Shown here: positions 48,937 to 57,883 of the stretch, one piece after another
How positions within the stretch are numbered: the first letter of the stretch is position 1
Layout of the letters: the number at the start of each line of letters is the position of its first letter
From: Candidatus Bipolaricaulota bacterium
Lineage (GTDB): Bacteria > Bipolaricaulota > Bipolaricaulia > RBG-16-55-9
Direction of reading: 5' to 3'
Length of the DNA: 64,000 nt
Assembly (NCBI GenBank): GCA_018609825.1
Contig: JAHEOA010000051.1
Location: forward strand, 32,412 to 96,411
Program-made: the position numbers and the translations under genes
Notes under the pieces: model-generated
What the model was told of the DNA's origin: nothing
Databases searched by the model: none
Seen by the model: the letters and a program-made list of their open reading frames with translations, nothing else

Positions 48937-49853
48937 CCCGCGCTGTCATCGGACGACGACAGGTGGAGGAACTGCTCAAGCCGCTCCTTGACCCGAGGAT
49001 GGCGCATCTTCTCTAGCGCCTCGTTCTGGATCTGGCGGACCCGCTCGCGGCTGATGCCGAGCTCTTGGCCCGTATCTTCGAGTGTCCGGGGCTCGTCGTC
49101 CTCGAGGCCGTAGCGCAGGCTGAGCACCTTGCGCTCGCGCTCGGTCAGAACGTCCAGCGCCTTGCGCAGCTCCTCGCGGCGCATTTCCTTCAAGGCGGTC
49201 CGCAGGGGCGCGGGGAGGCTGCCGTTGCCGATCAACTGCCGCAGCTCGTCGCCCTCGTCCTCTTCGTCCAACGGCTTATCCAGCGACGTCGTGAATTGCG
49301 GGGCCTGACGGGCCTCGCGGACTTGCTCCACGGGAATCTCCAACTCCTCCGCGAGGTCGTCATCCGTCGGCGGCTCGCCGTGCTTGTCGATCCACGAGGA
49401 TTCGGCTTGATGGATCTTGCGCAGGCGTTGGATGAGGGATTCGGGCAGGCGGATCGATCGCGAGGTCTGGGTGATGGCTCGTGTAATCGCTTGGCGGATC
49501 CACCAGGTTGCGTAGGTGCTGAACTTGAACCCGCGCTCGGGATCGAACTTCTCGATGGCCCGCATAAGCCCGACGTTGCCCTCTTGGATGAGGTCCAACA
49601 GGGGCAAACCCAGGCCGGTGTAGCGCTTGGCGATGGAGACCACGAGCCGAAGGTTGGCCGCCGCCAGCTCGGCCTTGGCCTCCTCATCGCCCGCCTGAAC
49701 GCGTCGGGCTAGGTCCTTTTCGCCCTCGGGCGTCAGGAGGTTGACGCGGCCGATCTCCTTGAGGTAGGTCTGGACGGGATCCCCACTGCCGGACTCCGCA
49801 TCGGCCTCGTCATCCAGCGTCTCATCCCACTCCGCCTCGGGCCGCTGAGCCAT
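48933..49853 (-). CDS. rpoD: Primary sigma-70 family factor
   Basis: A 306-residue sigma factor: region 1.2 ([21 protein letters not shown]), region 2 ([24 protein letters not shown], split in two motifs, and [15 protein letters not shown] for -10 contact), region 3 and region 4 ([15 protein letters not shown] and [20 protein letters not shown] for -35 contact). Region 1.1 is almost absent, as in many primary factors of deep-branching groups. Start 49853 is chosen because GGAGGAGG lies before it; ATG 49871 would add six residues. Its -35/-10 preference agrees with the promoters annotated here (TTGACR, TANNNT). Confidence 0.92.
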   Translation of the reverse strand: MAQRPEAEWDETLDDEADAESGSGDPVQTYLKEIGRVNLLTPEGEKDLARRVQAGDEEAKAELAAANLRLVVSIAKRYTGLGLPLLDLIQEGNVGLMRAIEKFDPERGFKFSTYATWWIRQAITRAITQTSRSIRLPESLIQRLRKIHQAESSWIDKHGEPPTDDDLAEELEIPVEQVREARQAPQFTTSLDKPLDEEDEGDELRQLIGNGSLPAPLRTALKEMRREELRKALDVLTERERKVLSLRYGLEDDEPRTLEDTGQELGISRERVRQIQNEALEKMRHPRVKERLEQFLHLSSSDDSAG

Positions 49854-49894
49854 CGAACGATCCTCCTCCATCGGGACGATGCACCTCGAGTGCC

Positions 49895-49923
49895 AGGGTA
49901 CCTAAGTTCAAGAGAGGCCACAA
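49895..49923 (-). promoter_or_regulatory. Promoter of rpoD
   Basis: Minus strand: TTGTGG (49923-49918), 17 bases, TACCCT (49900-49895), about 40 bases before ATG 49853, which has a GGAGGAGG site. Confidence 0.55.
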
Positions 49924-49946
49924 GGACGGCAGGGAGGCCGTTTCCG

Positions 49947-50309
49947 CTACATGGAGGCGATGCCGATCGCCGCCACCAGGAGCACGAGCGTCCCCAAGTG
50001 GAGCCAGCGCGCTGTGGCCATGCCCGCGGACTTTCGGAGCTGGCGAGCGCCGACGTGGCCGAGGACGGCAGCCAGGACGGCTGCGATCAAGTGGAGGATC
50101 TTCTGCTGGCCCAGGATGCCGAACCAACCGAACCACAGGGCCAGGCCGAGCAGGACTTGCAGGTCCATCAGGCCGGCGTAGCTGCCTGCTAAGCCACGGA
50201 GGGCGCCGGGATCGGTCTGTCGGGCGGCGACGAAACTCCAGATCGTGACGACGATCCCGACGAGGAAGATGGCGTAACCGAGCCATTGATGCACGTCGAT
50301 GAGCGTCAT
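49947..50309 (-). CDS. Four-helix membrane protein, possibly heme-binding
   Basis: A 120-residue protein with four hydrophobic segments: about 10-28, 45-65, 70-90 and 100-119. His residues sit near the helix ends (DVHQWLGY, KILHLIAAV, GHVGARQL and RWLHLGTL), a pattern seen in small cytochrome b561-like or DUF420-like proteins. The family is not certain and heme binding is inference. A GGAGGG ribosome site precedes the ATG at 50309. It lies 26 bases after the PIN-ATPase gene and probably shares its promoter. Confidence 0.65.
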   Translation of the reverse strand: MTLIDVHQWLGYAIFLVGIVVTIWSFVAARQTDPGALRGLAGSYAGLMDLQVLLGLALWFGWFGILGQQKILHLIAAVLAAVLGHVGARQLRKSAGMATARWLHLGTLVLLVAAIGIASM

Positions 50310-50335
50310 GTCGATTCAGCCCTCCGAGTGGGGAA

Positions 50336-52213
50336 TCAGCCCGCGCGCCGTGCGCGAACCGGGCGGCCGCGCTCCACCGCGTCGACGACCTCTTCGGCCG
50401 GGTCGCTGCCGCGACGCAGCTTGATGCTGCCCGATTTGGAGACGGACCCGATGAACACGGGGTCGCCATCCACGGTCAGTTCGATCGTCTTGCCGCGCAG
50501 TTCGGGATCGAGGTCGAGGACCACTTGCTTGTCGTTGACCTCCACTTCCAGCTCTTGGCCCGCCGACAGGTCCATGTCGTCGATGGAACGGACGTCGAAG
50601 CTCAAGCCGAACTGCTCTTCCAACTGCCGGATGCGCTCCCCGCCTTTGCCCAACACTTGCGGAATTCGGTTGTCCTCCACGTAGAGTTTGGCCCGCTCGT
50701 CGGAGGTCACTTCGACGACGATGTGGTCGCGGAAGATCTTGCCGATCTCGTACTCGAGCGACTTCTCGGCCAGTTGCCAGATCGGCTTCTCCGCGGCGAC
50801 CTCCCCGATGGGCATGACGACGACCTGTTCGCCGAAGGTGTAGATCTCAAACGCCAGCTGCTTCGACTCGTGGTCGCTCACTTCGATGACGGGCCGCGCC
50901 AGGTCGCTGTCGCCCATGCCCGTGGGAACCTTCACGCTGAACTCGATCTCGTAGACTTGGCGGACGTCGCCCTCGTCGATAAAGACGACCGTGTCCACGA
51001 CTTGGGGAATCATGCCGAGTTCGACGCGTCCGATGAGTCGCTGCAGGGCGTCGATGCCGCGCGTGGCGTGGACGACGCCGACCATGCCCACCCCTGCCAG
51101 TCTCATGTCGCCGAAGACCTGGAAGTCGGCCGTGCGGCGCATTTCGTCGAAGATCGTGTAGTCCGGGCGCACCAACAGCAGCACGTCGGCCGTGTTGGCC
51201 ATGTCGCCCTCGAGTGCGGTGTATTGCGTGATCTCGTCGCTCACGACCAGGTCGCGCGGCTTCTCCATCGTCTTGATGACCCAGCCGGCCGACTCCAAGT
51301 AATCCGCAATCGCCTGCACAAACGTCGACTTGCCCGCGCCGGGCGAGCCGGCCACCAGGACGCCGCGGTGGCGCTGGCGCATGCGCTCCTTGAGCAGATC
51401 GGAGTAGGCATAGTCCGTCAACTGGGTGTGTGCCACGGGTCGGACGGCCGTGACCTCCACCGCGTCCGAGAACGGCGGGCGGGCGATGGAGATGCGCAGC
51501 TTGCCGAGTTGGACGACCGTCGAGCCGCCGGAGTCCATCTCGATGAACCCGTCGGGGTGCTGTTTCGCCGCCTCGACGATCTCGCGGGCCACGCTCGTCA
51601 CTTCGCGCTCGGACAGCACCTGCTCGCGGATGGGGACGATGTCCATTTCGCCGGGAATCCCGCGCTTGGCGCGGGGGCGCGTGTGGGCGCGCAGGTGGAC
51701 GGACATGGTGCTCTCGTCGAAGAACCCCATCAGCGTCAGCGAGTCGATCCGATCGGCGCTGACGCCCGAAGCCTCGAAGCTGTAGACGGGCACGCCTCGG
51801 GCCTCGCAGACCAGCGCCTGGACGCGGTCGCTGGTGAACAGCGTCGCCCCCTCAGCCTCGGCCAATTGGCGGATCATGGCGTCGATGTGGGCCTTGTCGA
51901 AGTTGCGCAGCGTCATGTGGTGCGGTCGCTCGCCACGGTAGGCCAGCTCGATGGTTCCCTCCCAGCTGGCGCTCTGCAGCTGTTTCAGCTCGTTCAACCC
52001 CGCGTAGCCCGTCTCTTGGCCGCTTTCGGCCTGGGCTTCCAGTTCGGCAACCGCGGCCTCGGGCACGATGAACGTCGCGCCGCGGAACCGACCGTCTCGA
52101 AGCGCTTCGGTGATCCGTCCGTCGGAGATGACGCTCGTGTCGAGCACAAAGAAGTGGCCGGAGGGGCGATTCATATCTTGATTCATCGGTTGCGGGTCAC
52201 TCGGATTGCTCAT
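50336..52213 (-). CDS. Archaeal-type PIN domain-ATPase-KH protein (COG1855-like)
   Basis: A 625-residue protein with three domains. (1) PIN nuclease domain: FFVLDTSVISDGRITEAL, then VPEAAVAELEAQAESG, HIDAMIRQLAEAEGATLFTSD with the acidic residues. (2) PilT/VirB11-type secretion ATPase core: GSPGAGKST (Walker A), DMANTADVLLLVRPDYTIFDEMRR (split Walker B) and VHATRGIDALQRLI. (3) C-terminal KH-like RNA-binding domain with VLGKGGERIRQLEEQ and a beta extension. This order matches COG1855, common in archaea and rare in bacteria. It may couple RNA binding, ATP hydrolysis and cleavage; function is not known. ATG 52213 is inferred from the promoter; there is no clear ribosome site. Confidence 0.85.
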   Translation of the reverse strand: MSNPSDPQPMNQDMNRPSGHFFVLDTSVISDGRITEALRDGRFRGATFIVPEAAVAELEAQAESGQETGYAGLNELKQLQSASWEGTIELAYRGERPHHMTLRNFDKAHIDAMIRQLAEAEGATLFTSDRVQALVCEARGVPVYSFEASGVSADRIDSLTLMGFFDESTMSVHLRAHTRPRAKRGIPGEMDIVPIREQVLSEREVTSVAREIVEAAKQHPDGFIEMDSGGSTVVQLGKLRISIARPPFSDAVEVTAVRPVAHTQLTDYAYSDLLKERMRQRHRGVLVAGSPGAGKSTFVQAIADYLESAGWVIKTMEKPRDLVVSDEITQYTALEGDMANTADVLLLVRPDYTIFDEMRRTADFQVFGDMRLAGVGMVGVVHATRGIDALQRLIGRVELGMIPQVVDTVVFIDEGDVRQVYEIEFSVKVPTGMGDSDLARPVIEVSDHESKQLAFEIYTFGEQVVVMPIGEVAAEKPIWQLAEKSLEYEIGKIFRDHIVVEVTSDERAKLYVEDNRIPQVLGKGGERIRQLEEQFGLSFDVRSIDDMDLSAGQELEVEVNDKQVVLDLDPELRGKTIELTVDGDPVFIGSVSKSGSIKLRRGSDPAEEVVDAVERGRPVRARRAG

Positions 52214-52235
52214 GGAGTAGGAAGCGCTCTGAATG

Positions 52236-52264
52236 ATGGTACTCCGGTGATCCGTTGGCTGCAA
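52236..52264 (-). promoter_or_regulatory. Promoter of the PIN-ATPase gene
   Basis: Minus strand: TTGCAG (52264-52259), 17 bases, TACCAT (52241-52236). The -10 ends 22 bases before ATG 52213, leaving a leader of about 15 bases. Confidence 0.5.
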
Positions 52265-52294
52265 CCGGACCTGGGTGCCCGTTGAAATCGGGAC

Positions 52295-52324
52295 TTGTCG
52301 CGGCCTCCGGGCGTGGACTACATT
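52295..52324 (+). promoter_or_regulatory. Promoter of the CLC gene
   Basis: TTGTCG, 18 bases, TACATT, 18 bases before ATG 52343. Divergent from the PIN-ATPase promoter, with the -35 elements 30 bases apart. Confidence 0.5.
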
Positions 52325-52342
52325 GGGGCGATCCTCATCGTC

Positions 52343-54091
52343 ATGCGTGACGAGCCCTCAAGGCGATTCGCCCATCAGTTAGAGCAGCTCCTGCGGCAAA
52401 GCCTGCCCATTAACGGCTTGGCCATTCTCATTGGCATTGCCGCCGGGCTGGCGGCTGTGGCGTTCCGCTGGTTCCTCTACGCCGTCAACAACCTCTTCTT
52501 CCATCAGGAGGTTTCCATCGGCTTCTTGCCGCCGCTGGAGCATGGGCTCGGCTGGGTCGTGATCCTGGTGCCCGCGGCCGGCGGGCTGTTGGTCGGGCTG
52601 ATCACGACGTACTTGGCGCCGGAGACCAAGGGCCACGGGGTCCCCGAGGTCATGGAAGCGATCGCCATGCGCGGCGGCCGCATTCGGCCCGTGGTCGTCC
52701 TGGCCAAGGCCTTGGCGTCGGGGTTCTGCATCGGCAGCGGCGGCTCCTCCGGCCGCGAAGGCCCGATCGTGCAGATGGGCTCGGCCGCGGGCTCGGCGCT
52801 GGGCCAAGTGTTCGACCTGAGCAGCCGCGACATCAAGGTCCTGGTGGGCTGTGGCGCGGCGGCCGGCATCACCGCGACGTTCAACACGCCGCTGGCGGGG
52901 GTCGTCTTCGCCATCGAGCTCATTCTGTTGGAGTTCAGCACCAAGTCGTTCGTTCCGTTGGTGATCTCCAGCGTCGTGGCGACGGTCATCTCGCGGCTCG
53001 TGTTCGGAAGCGAGCCCGCGTTCGCCATTCCGGCCTACGCCTTCGCGAACCCGATCGAACTGATCTTCTATCTCATCCTGGGCCTGGCGGCGGCGGGCGT
53101 CGGCGTGCTTCTGATCGAAGCGCTCTACAACACGGAGGACGTCTTCGATCGGTGGGCGGCCCATCCGGTGGTCAAGCCCGTTGTGGGCGGGTTGGCGCTC
53201 GGCGTCATGGGGTTGGCCTTTCCGCAGGTCTTCGGCGTCGGCTACGAGTCGGTGGATGCCATTCTGAACCAGGACATCGGCGAGATCGGGCTGGGGCTCA
53301 TGGCGTTTCTGGTCGTGCTCGCCGGGGTCAAGACGATCGCGCTGTCGCTGACGCTCGGCTCGGGGGGATCCGGCGGCGTGTTTGCGCCGTCGCTGTTCAT
53401 CGGGGCCGCGCTCGGCGGCGCGTTCGGCGTGCTCGTCAACCTGCTGTTTCCGGGAGTGACCGCGCCATATCCGGCTTATGCCCTCGTCGGCATGGCGGCG
53501 CTGTTCTCCGCCGCGTCCCGGGCCACGTTCACCTCCATCCTGATGCTCTTCGAGATGACCGGCGACTACAACATCATCCTGCCGTTGATGTTCGCCTGCG
53601 TGGTGGCCGACATTGTCGCCTGGCGTCTCTATCGGGACACGATCTACACGAAGAAACTGGAACGTCGCGGCATCCACGTCGACCACGACCTCGAGGTCAA
53701 CGTCATGCGCACCCGCTTTGTCCGCGAGGTCATGGTGACCGACGTGCAGACCGTGCCGCCGTGGATGACGTTGCGCCACGTCCGTCGGTTGATCCTGGAG
53801 TCGGGCCATCACGGCTTCCCCGTGATCAGTGATGACGGCAACCTGATCGGCATCGTCACCGGCCAGGACATCAACCGCGCCATCCGAACGCAGCGGGGCG
53901 GCCGGGATCTGCCCGTCAAGGACGTCGCGCGCCGCGACCTGGTGGTCGGGCATCCCGACGAGACGCTCCACGCGGTCTGGGAGCGCATGCGGCTCAACGG
54001 CGTCGGGCACCTGCCCGTCGTGGATCGAGCGGACCCTCGACGCCTGGTCGGCTATCTCACCAAGGGCGATCTCATTCGTGGGCGAAGCTGA
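52343..54091 (+). CDS. CLC-family chloride channel or exchanger with CBS pair
   Basis: A 582-residue membrane protein with about ten helices. The anion filter motifs are GSGGSSGREGPIVQMGS (gating Glu in GREGP) and LGSGGSGGVFAPSLFIG; the proton-glutamate region reads AGVVFAIELILLEFSTK. The C-terminal part (from about residue 460) has two CBS domains: VMVTDVQTVPPWMTLRHVRRL and later VKDVARRDLVVGHPDETLH, which sense nucleotides or ionic state. Start 52343 is preferred to an earlier TTG that lies in the promoter. It is divergent from the PIN-ATPase gene. Confidence 0.92.
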   Translation: MRDEPSRRFAHQLEQLLRQSLPINGLAILIGIAAGLAAVAFRWFLYAVNNLFFHQEVSIGFLPPLEHGLGWVVILVPAAGGLLVGLITTYLAPETKGHGVPEVMEAIAMRGGRIRPVVVLAKALASGFCIGSGGSSGREGPIVQMGSAAGSALGQVFDLSSRDIKVLVGCGAAAGITATFNTPLAGVVFAIELILLEFSTKSFVPLVISSVVATVISRLVFGSEPAFAIPAYAFANPIELIFYLILGLAAAGVGVLLIEALYNTEDVFDRWAAHPVVKPVVGGLALGVMGLAFPQVFGVGYESVDAILNQDIGEIGLGLMAFLVVLAGVKTIALSLTLGSGGSGGVFAPSLFIGAALGGAFGVLVNLLFPGVTAPYPAYALVGMAALFSAASRATFTSILMLFEMTGDYNIILPLMFACVVADIVAWRLYRDTIYTKKLERRGIHVDHDLEVNVMRTRFVREVMVTDVQTVPPWMTLRHVRRLILESGHHGFPVISDDGNLIGIVTGQDINRAIRTQRGGRDLPVKDVARRDLVVGHPDETLHAVWERMRLNGVGHLPVVDRADPRRLVGYLTKGDLIRGRS

Positions 54092-54120
54092 CGGCTCCGA
54101 AGGGCGCTTGACGCGACTGC

Positions 54121-54149
54121 TTGCATGGGTTGGGAGGGTCCGCTATGAT
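54121..54149 (+). promoter_or_regulatory. Promoter of tRNA-Leu and plsX-fabH
   Basis: TTGCAT, 17 bases, TATGAT. The first tRNA base is 25 bases after the -10. Confidence 0.75.
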
Positions 54150-54173
54150 TCAACGGTCCGAGAAAGCGACCGG

Positions 54174-54258
54174 GCCGAGGTGGCGGAATTGGCAGACGCG
54201 CACGCTTGAGGGGCGTGTGGGGTTCATCCCCGTGGGGGTTCGAGTCCCCCCCTCGGCA
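54174..54258 (+). tRNA. tRNA-Leu, anticodon GAG
   Basis: Class II tRNA with acceptor stem GCCGAGG/CCTCGGC, anticodon stem CACGC/GCGTG with loop TTGAGGG (anticodon GAG, reading CUC/CUU), variable arm GGGG-TTCAT-CCCC and T arm GGGGG-TTCGAGT-CCCCC. Discriminator A; the next bases are CCC, so CCA is not encoded. It lies 39 bases before plsX with no terminator between them. Confidence 0.95.
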
Positions 54259-54297
54259 CCCGAGCAGCGTAGACCCTCCAAGCGGAGAGGACCCTCA

Positions 54298-55338
54298 ATG
54301 GAACAGCATCCACGCATCGTGCTAGACACCCAAGGGGGCGACCGCGACCTCGGTGAAGTCGTCAGCGGCGGCGTCAAGGCGGCCCACGATCACGACCTGA
54401 GCGTCTTTCTGGCCGGCGACGGGGAACGGATCGAGGGCGAGCTCAGCCGGCGCGAACGCAAGCGCATGACCGTCATTGACGCCCCCGACGTCGTCTCCAT
54501 GGAGGACTCGCCCAAGGACGTCATCCGGAACAAGCCGGAGAGTTCGTTGGTGCGCGGCGTCGAGGCCGTCCGCGATGGGCTGGCCGACGCGTTCGTCAGC
54601 CCGGCCAACACGGGCGCGGTCATGGCCGCGTCGCTCTTCAAGCTCGGGCGCGTCTCCGGCATCGACCGACCCGGCATCGCGGCGGTCATTCCCACGGTGC
54701 ACGGGCGCAATGTGCTGCTCATTGACGTCGGCGCCAACGCCGACTGCTCCCCGCAGAACCTGAAGGAGTTCGCCATCATGGGGCGGGTCTACGCCCGCGA
54801 GATCCTCGGCATCGACGATCCGCGCCTCGGGCTGATCAACATCGGCTCCGAGCGCAGCAAGGGGAACTCGCTCGCGCTCAAGACGTTCTTCCTCTTGGAG
54901 CAGCTGGACGGATTCATCGGCAACATCGAGGGGAATCAGATCCTGAACGGCGGCGTGGACGTCGTCGTCTGCGACGGATTCGTCGGCAACGTCCTCCTGA
55001 AGTCCTACGAGGGCGGCACGGCCTCCACGGTGGAGTTCCTCCGACGCGCGATCGAGCGCGACATTCTGGCCCGTCTGGGCTCGTTCATCATCTTCCCGGC
55101 GCTCAAGAAGTTCAAGCGCAGCCTCAGTGCGGCCCGATATGGCGGGGCTCCGCTGTTGGGCGTCAAGGGGACCGTGATCGTCGCCCACGGCAACTCCGAC
55201 GCGGAGGCGATCAAGAACGCGGTGCGGACCGCCGGCGAGGCCGTCAGCCATCGGCTCATCGACAAGATCGAGAGCGGCTTGGCCAGCGCGCCGGCCTCGG
55301 ATCCGATGGAGCGCGAGCCGACGGGGGTGAACTCATGA
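54298..55338 (+). CDS. plsX: Phosphate acyltransferase PlsX
   Basis: PlsX converts acyl-ACP to acyl-phosphate, the first step of phospholipid synthesis with PlsY. The 346-residue protein begins [19 protein letters not shown] (family: IAIDAMGGDxxP), and has [72 protein letters not shown] (split motif) and [24 protein letters not shown] 54298 has a GGAGAGG site; longer frames upstream run through the tRNA and are rejected. The stop overlaps fabH by 4 bases. It is probably cotranscribed with the tRNA. Confidence 0.95.
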   Translation: MEQHPRIVLDTQGGDRDLGEVVSGGVKAAHDHDLSVFLAGDGERIEGELSRRERKRMTVIDAPDVVSMEDSPKDVIRNKPESSLVRGVEAVRDGLADAFVSPANTGAVMAASLFKLGRVSGIDRPGIAAVIPTVHGRNVLLIDVGANADCSPQNLKEFAIMGRVYAREILGIDDPRLGLINIGSERSKGNSLALKTFFLLEQLDGFIGNIEGNQILNGGVDVVVCDGFVGNVLLKSYEGGTASTVEFLRRAIERDILARLGSFIIFPALKKFKRSLSAARYGGAPLLGVKGTVIVAHGNSDAEAIKNAVRTAGEAVSHRLIDKIESGLASAPASDPMEREPTGVNS

Positions 55339-56327
55339 CCTCGGCCTTGCGACCCGGCATCGGCGGCATCGGCTCCGCCGTGCCGGAGCACGTATTGACC
55401 AATCAGGATCTGGAGCAGATGGTGGAGACCTCCGACGAGTGGATCACCTCGCGCACGGGCATCCAAGAGCGCCATATTCTGGACAAGAACGAAGATCCCA
55501 TCGAGATCGGGATTCTGGCTGCGCAACGTGCGATCGACGCGGCCGGGTTGACCCCGGGCGAGATCGACTTCGTCATCACGGCCACCAACCTGCCGGAGAT
55601 GCCGATCCCGGGCACATCCCCGTTCATCTGCGAAGGCCTCCAGATCGAGCGGGACGTGCCGTTTTTCGACATGATCGCCGGCTGTACCGGCTTCGTCTAC
55701 GCCACCACCATCGCCCATGACCTGATCAACTCCGGACGCCACGAGAACGTCCTCGTCATCGGCCACGAGGCGCTCTCCCGTTTCACCGACTGGGAAGATC
55801 GCTCCACGTGCGTGCTCTTCGGCGACGGCTGCGGGGCGGCCGTGGTCAAGCCGATGCCGGAGGGGCGCGGGATCCTCGCGTCGTCGCTGGCCGCCGACAG
55901 CTCCAAGTGGAACCTTCTGCACATGCCGGGCGGCGGCATCAAGGTCCCGGCCACATCCAAGAGCCTGGGCGATCGGCAACATTATCTGAAGATGGAGGGC
56001 GGCGGCGTCTTCAAGAGCGCCGTCACCATGATGGTGGAGACGACCCACAAGGCGCTGAATGACGCGGGCCTCAACCGCGAGGACATCGACTGGGTCGTAC
56101 CGCACCAGGCCAACTACCGCATTCTGAAAGCCTTCGCCGAGCGCTACGACATCGACGTCGACCGCATCGTCATCAACGTGGATCGCTACGGCAACACCTC
56201 CACGGCCTCCATTCCCATCGCGCTTACGGAAGCACTCGAGGACGGGCGCATCCATGAGGGCGACGTCGTCGTGCTCAATGCGTTCGGTGCGGGCGTGACG
56301 TATGGGGCGCTCGTGCTGCGCTGGTAG
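55335..56327 (+). CDS. fabH: 3-oxoacyl-ACP synthase III (KAS III)
   Basis: FabH condenses acetyl-CoA with malonyl-ACP to start fatty-acid synthesis. The 330-residue thiolase-fold protein has the triad Cys117 (DMIAGCTGF), His257 (VVPHQANYRI) and Asn287 (DRYGNTSTASIP). The N-terminus GIGGIGSAVPEHVLTN and DEWITSRTGIQERH are classical. It is coupled to plsX through ATGA. Chain preference (straight or branched) cannot be deduced. Confidence 0.96.
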   Translation: MTSALRPGIGGIGSAVPEHVLTNQDLEQMVETSDEWITSRTGIQERHILDKNEDPIEIGILAAQRAIDAAGLTPGEIDFVITATNLPEMPIPGTSPFICEGLQIERDVPFFDMIAGCTGFVYATTIAHDLINSGRHENVLVIGHEALSRFTDWEDRSTCVLFGDGCGAAVVKPMPEGRGILASSLAADSSKWNLLHMPGGGIKVPATSKSLGDRQHYLKMEGGGVFKSAVTMMVETTHKALNDAGLNREDIDWVVPHQANYRILKAFAERYDIDVDRIVINVDRYGNTSTASIPIALTEALEDGRIHEGDVVVLNAFGAGVTYGALVLRW

Positions 56328-56429
56328 CGCGCGATTGTCGATCCATCGCTACGCACGCCGAGGGGCCCTTGCTCACCCTCATCGCCTTGACCCAAGATGA
56401 GCCAGCCCTGAACACCCATGGAGGCATCC

Positions 56430-56939
56430 ATGCTGAACGAGTTCACGCGACGCTATCTCCTGGACGGCCTGCGCCACACGCCCAACGTGTTGGCGCACGT
56501 GTTGGCGCCCATCGTTACCGAAGCCCCCTCGGAGAGCTGGGATCGCCGGCCCGTGGCCGATCGCTTCACGCTGCGCGAGGTCCTGGCCCATCTTGCCGAC
56601 TGGGACACCGTCTGGCGCGAACGGCTGGAGTTGATCTTGACCGAAGACACGCCCTATCTGCCGGATCGCGATCCCGAGCAACTGGCCCGCGACCGCGACT
56701 ACGGCAGCGCCCACCCGACGACGAGCCTGGAACGGTTCCAGACGCGGCGCGCCGAGTTGGTCGAGCGACTGCGGCACCTCAACGCGGAGGCCTGGGGGCG
56801 CACGGGCCAACACCAAGTGCACGGGGCGTTCACAGTGGCTGATCTGGCGGCGACGGCATTGGGCCACGACAGCTACCATCTGGCACAAGCGGCCGAGTGG
56901 ATTCGAACCGATCCGCATCATCGAACAGCTGAGGGTTGA
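56430..56939 (+). CDS. DinB-like metal-binding four-helix protein
   Basis: A 169-residue protein of the DinB/YfiT group: helices with FTLREVLAHLADWDTVWRERL (His in the first metal site), then a closing helix GHDSYHLAQAAEWI with two further His residues. The three His pattern supports a metal centre. Some members are thiol-dependent transferases (bacillithiol or mycothiol S-transferases), others have unknown function. ATG 56430 is preferred (GGAGG 6 bases upstream) over ATG 56418. It interrupts the fatty-acid genes between fabH and fabD, and the role there is unclear. Confidence 0.85.
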   Translation: MLNEFTRRYLLDGLRHTPNVLAHVLAPIVTEAPSESWDRRPVADRFTLREVLAHLADWDTVWRERLELILTEDTPYLPDRDPEQLARDRDYGSAHPTTSLERFQTRRAELVERLRHLNAEAWGRTGQHQVHGAFTVADLAATALGHDSYHLAQAAEWIRTDPHHRTAEG

Positions 56940-56944
56940 TCCGT

Positions 56945-57841
56945 ATGAACCTCGCATTCGTCTATCCCGGTCAAGGCTCACAGAGCGTCGGCATGGGCAA
57001 GGATCTCCACGCGCGGCTCCGACCGCAGATCGACCACTTCTACCAGCGGGCGAACGGCGTGCTCGGCTTTGACCTGCAGCGCATCATGTTCGAAGGCCCC
57101 GAGGACGAGCTGACGCTAACCGAGATCGCGCAGCCGGCGATTCTGCTCGACAGCGTCGTTAGGCACCGCCTGATCACAGATCACATGGAGCCGGATGTGG
57201 CGGCCGGCCACAGCCTCGGCGAGTACTCCGCGCTCGTCTGTGCCGGCGTGGTCTCACTGGAGGATGCCCTCCGGTTGGTGCACAAGCGCGGGCAACTCAT
57301 GCAGGAGGCCGTGCCGGTCGGCGAGGGCGCCATGGTCGCGATCATGAAGATGGAACGTGAGCAGGTCGAAGCGATTTGCGAGCAGACCGGCGCCGAGATC
57401 GCCAACATCAACGGGCCGGGCCAGATCGCCATATCCGGACGCTACGACGCCGTCATGCGGGCCAAGGAACTGGCCGCCCAGCAGCGCGCGCGGGCGATAG
57501 AGCTGGACGTCTCGGGGCCGTTCCACTCCACGATGATGCAACCCGCGCAAGATCAACTGAAACCGGAGATCCAGCGCGTTGATTTCCGATACCCGGCGTT
57601 TCCCGTCGTCTCCACCGTCAGTGGGCGCCCCGAGACCGAGCCGGAACGGCTCAAGGAGCTGTTGGGCGAGCAGATCACCGCGCAAGTCCGTTGGATGGAC
57701 TATGTCCAGACCCTGAAAGACCAAGGCGTCAGCAAGTGGGTGGAGGTCGGCCACGGCGAGGTCCTCACGCGGCTGATCCGTCGCGTGGACCGGAACCTGG
57801 AGGCGCTCACGTTCAGCGACGCGTTCGGCGACGGGGCCTGA
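56945..57841 (+). CDS. fabD: Malonyl-CoA:ACP transacylase
   Basis: FabD loads malonyl groups onto ACP. The 298-residue protein has FVYPGQGSQSVGMGKDL, the nucleophile Ser90 in AAGHSLGEYSALV, MVAIMKM, and GPFHSTMM with the catalytic His. The start is ATG 56945, three codons after a TTG. It is followed after 42 bases by fabG, with a promoter-like sequence between them. Confidence 0.96.
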   Translation: MNLAFVYPGQGSQSVGMGKDLHARLRPQIDHFYQRANGVLGFDLQRIMFEGPEDELTLTEIAQPAILLDSVVRHRLITDHMEPDVAAGHSLGEYSALVCAGVVSLEDALRLVHKRGQLMQEAVPVGEGAMVAIMKMEREQVEAICEQTGAEIANINGPGQIAISGRYDAVMRAKELAAQQRARAIELDVSGPFHSTMMQPAQDQLKPEIQRVDFRYPAFPVVSTVSGRPETEPERLKELLGEQITAQVRWMDYVQTLKDQGVSKWVEVGHGEVLTRLIRRVDRNLEALTFSDAFGDGA

Positions 57842-57844
57842 GCG

Positions 57845-57873
57845 TTGTCGCGTCCCGCGTGACCTGCTACAAA
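57845..57873 (+). promoter_or_regulatory. Possible promoter of fabG
   Basis: TTGTCG, 17 bases, TACAAA, 10 bases before ATG 57884, overlapping a GAGGG ribosome site region. Confidence 0.4.
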
Positions 57874-57883
57874 GAGGGCCGTC

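Noticed and set aside
54121..54297. N-terminal extension of plsX
   Set aside because: The extension would translate the promoter and the tRNA-Leu gene; the ATG at 54298 has a proper ribosome site.
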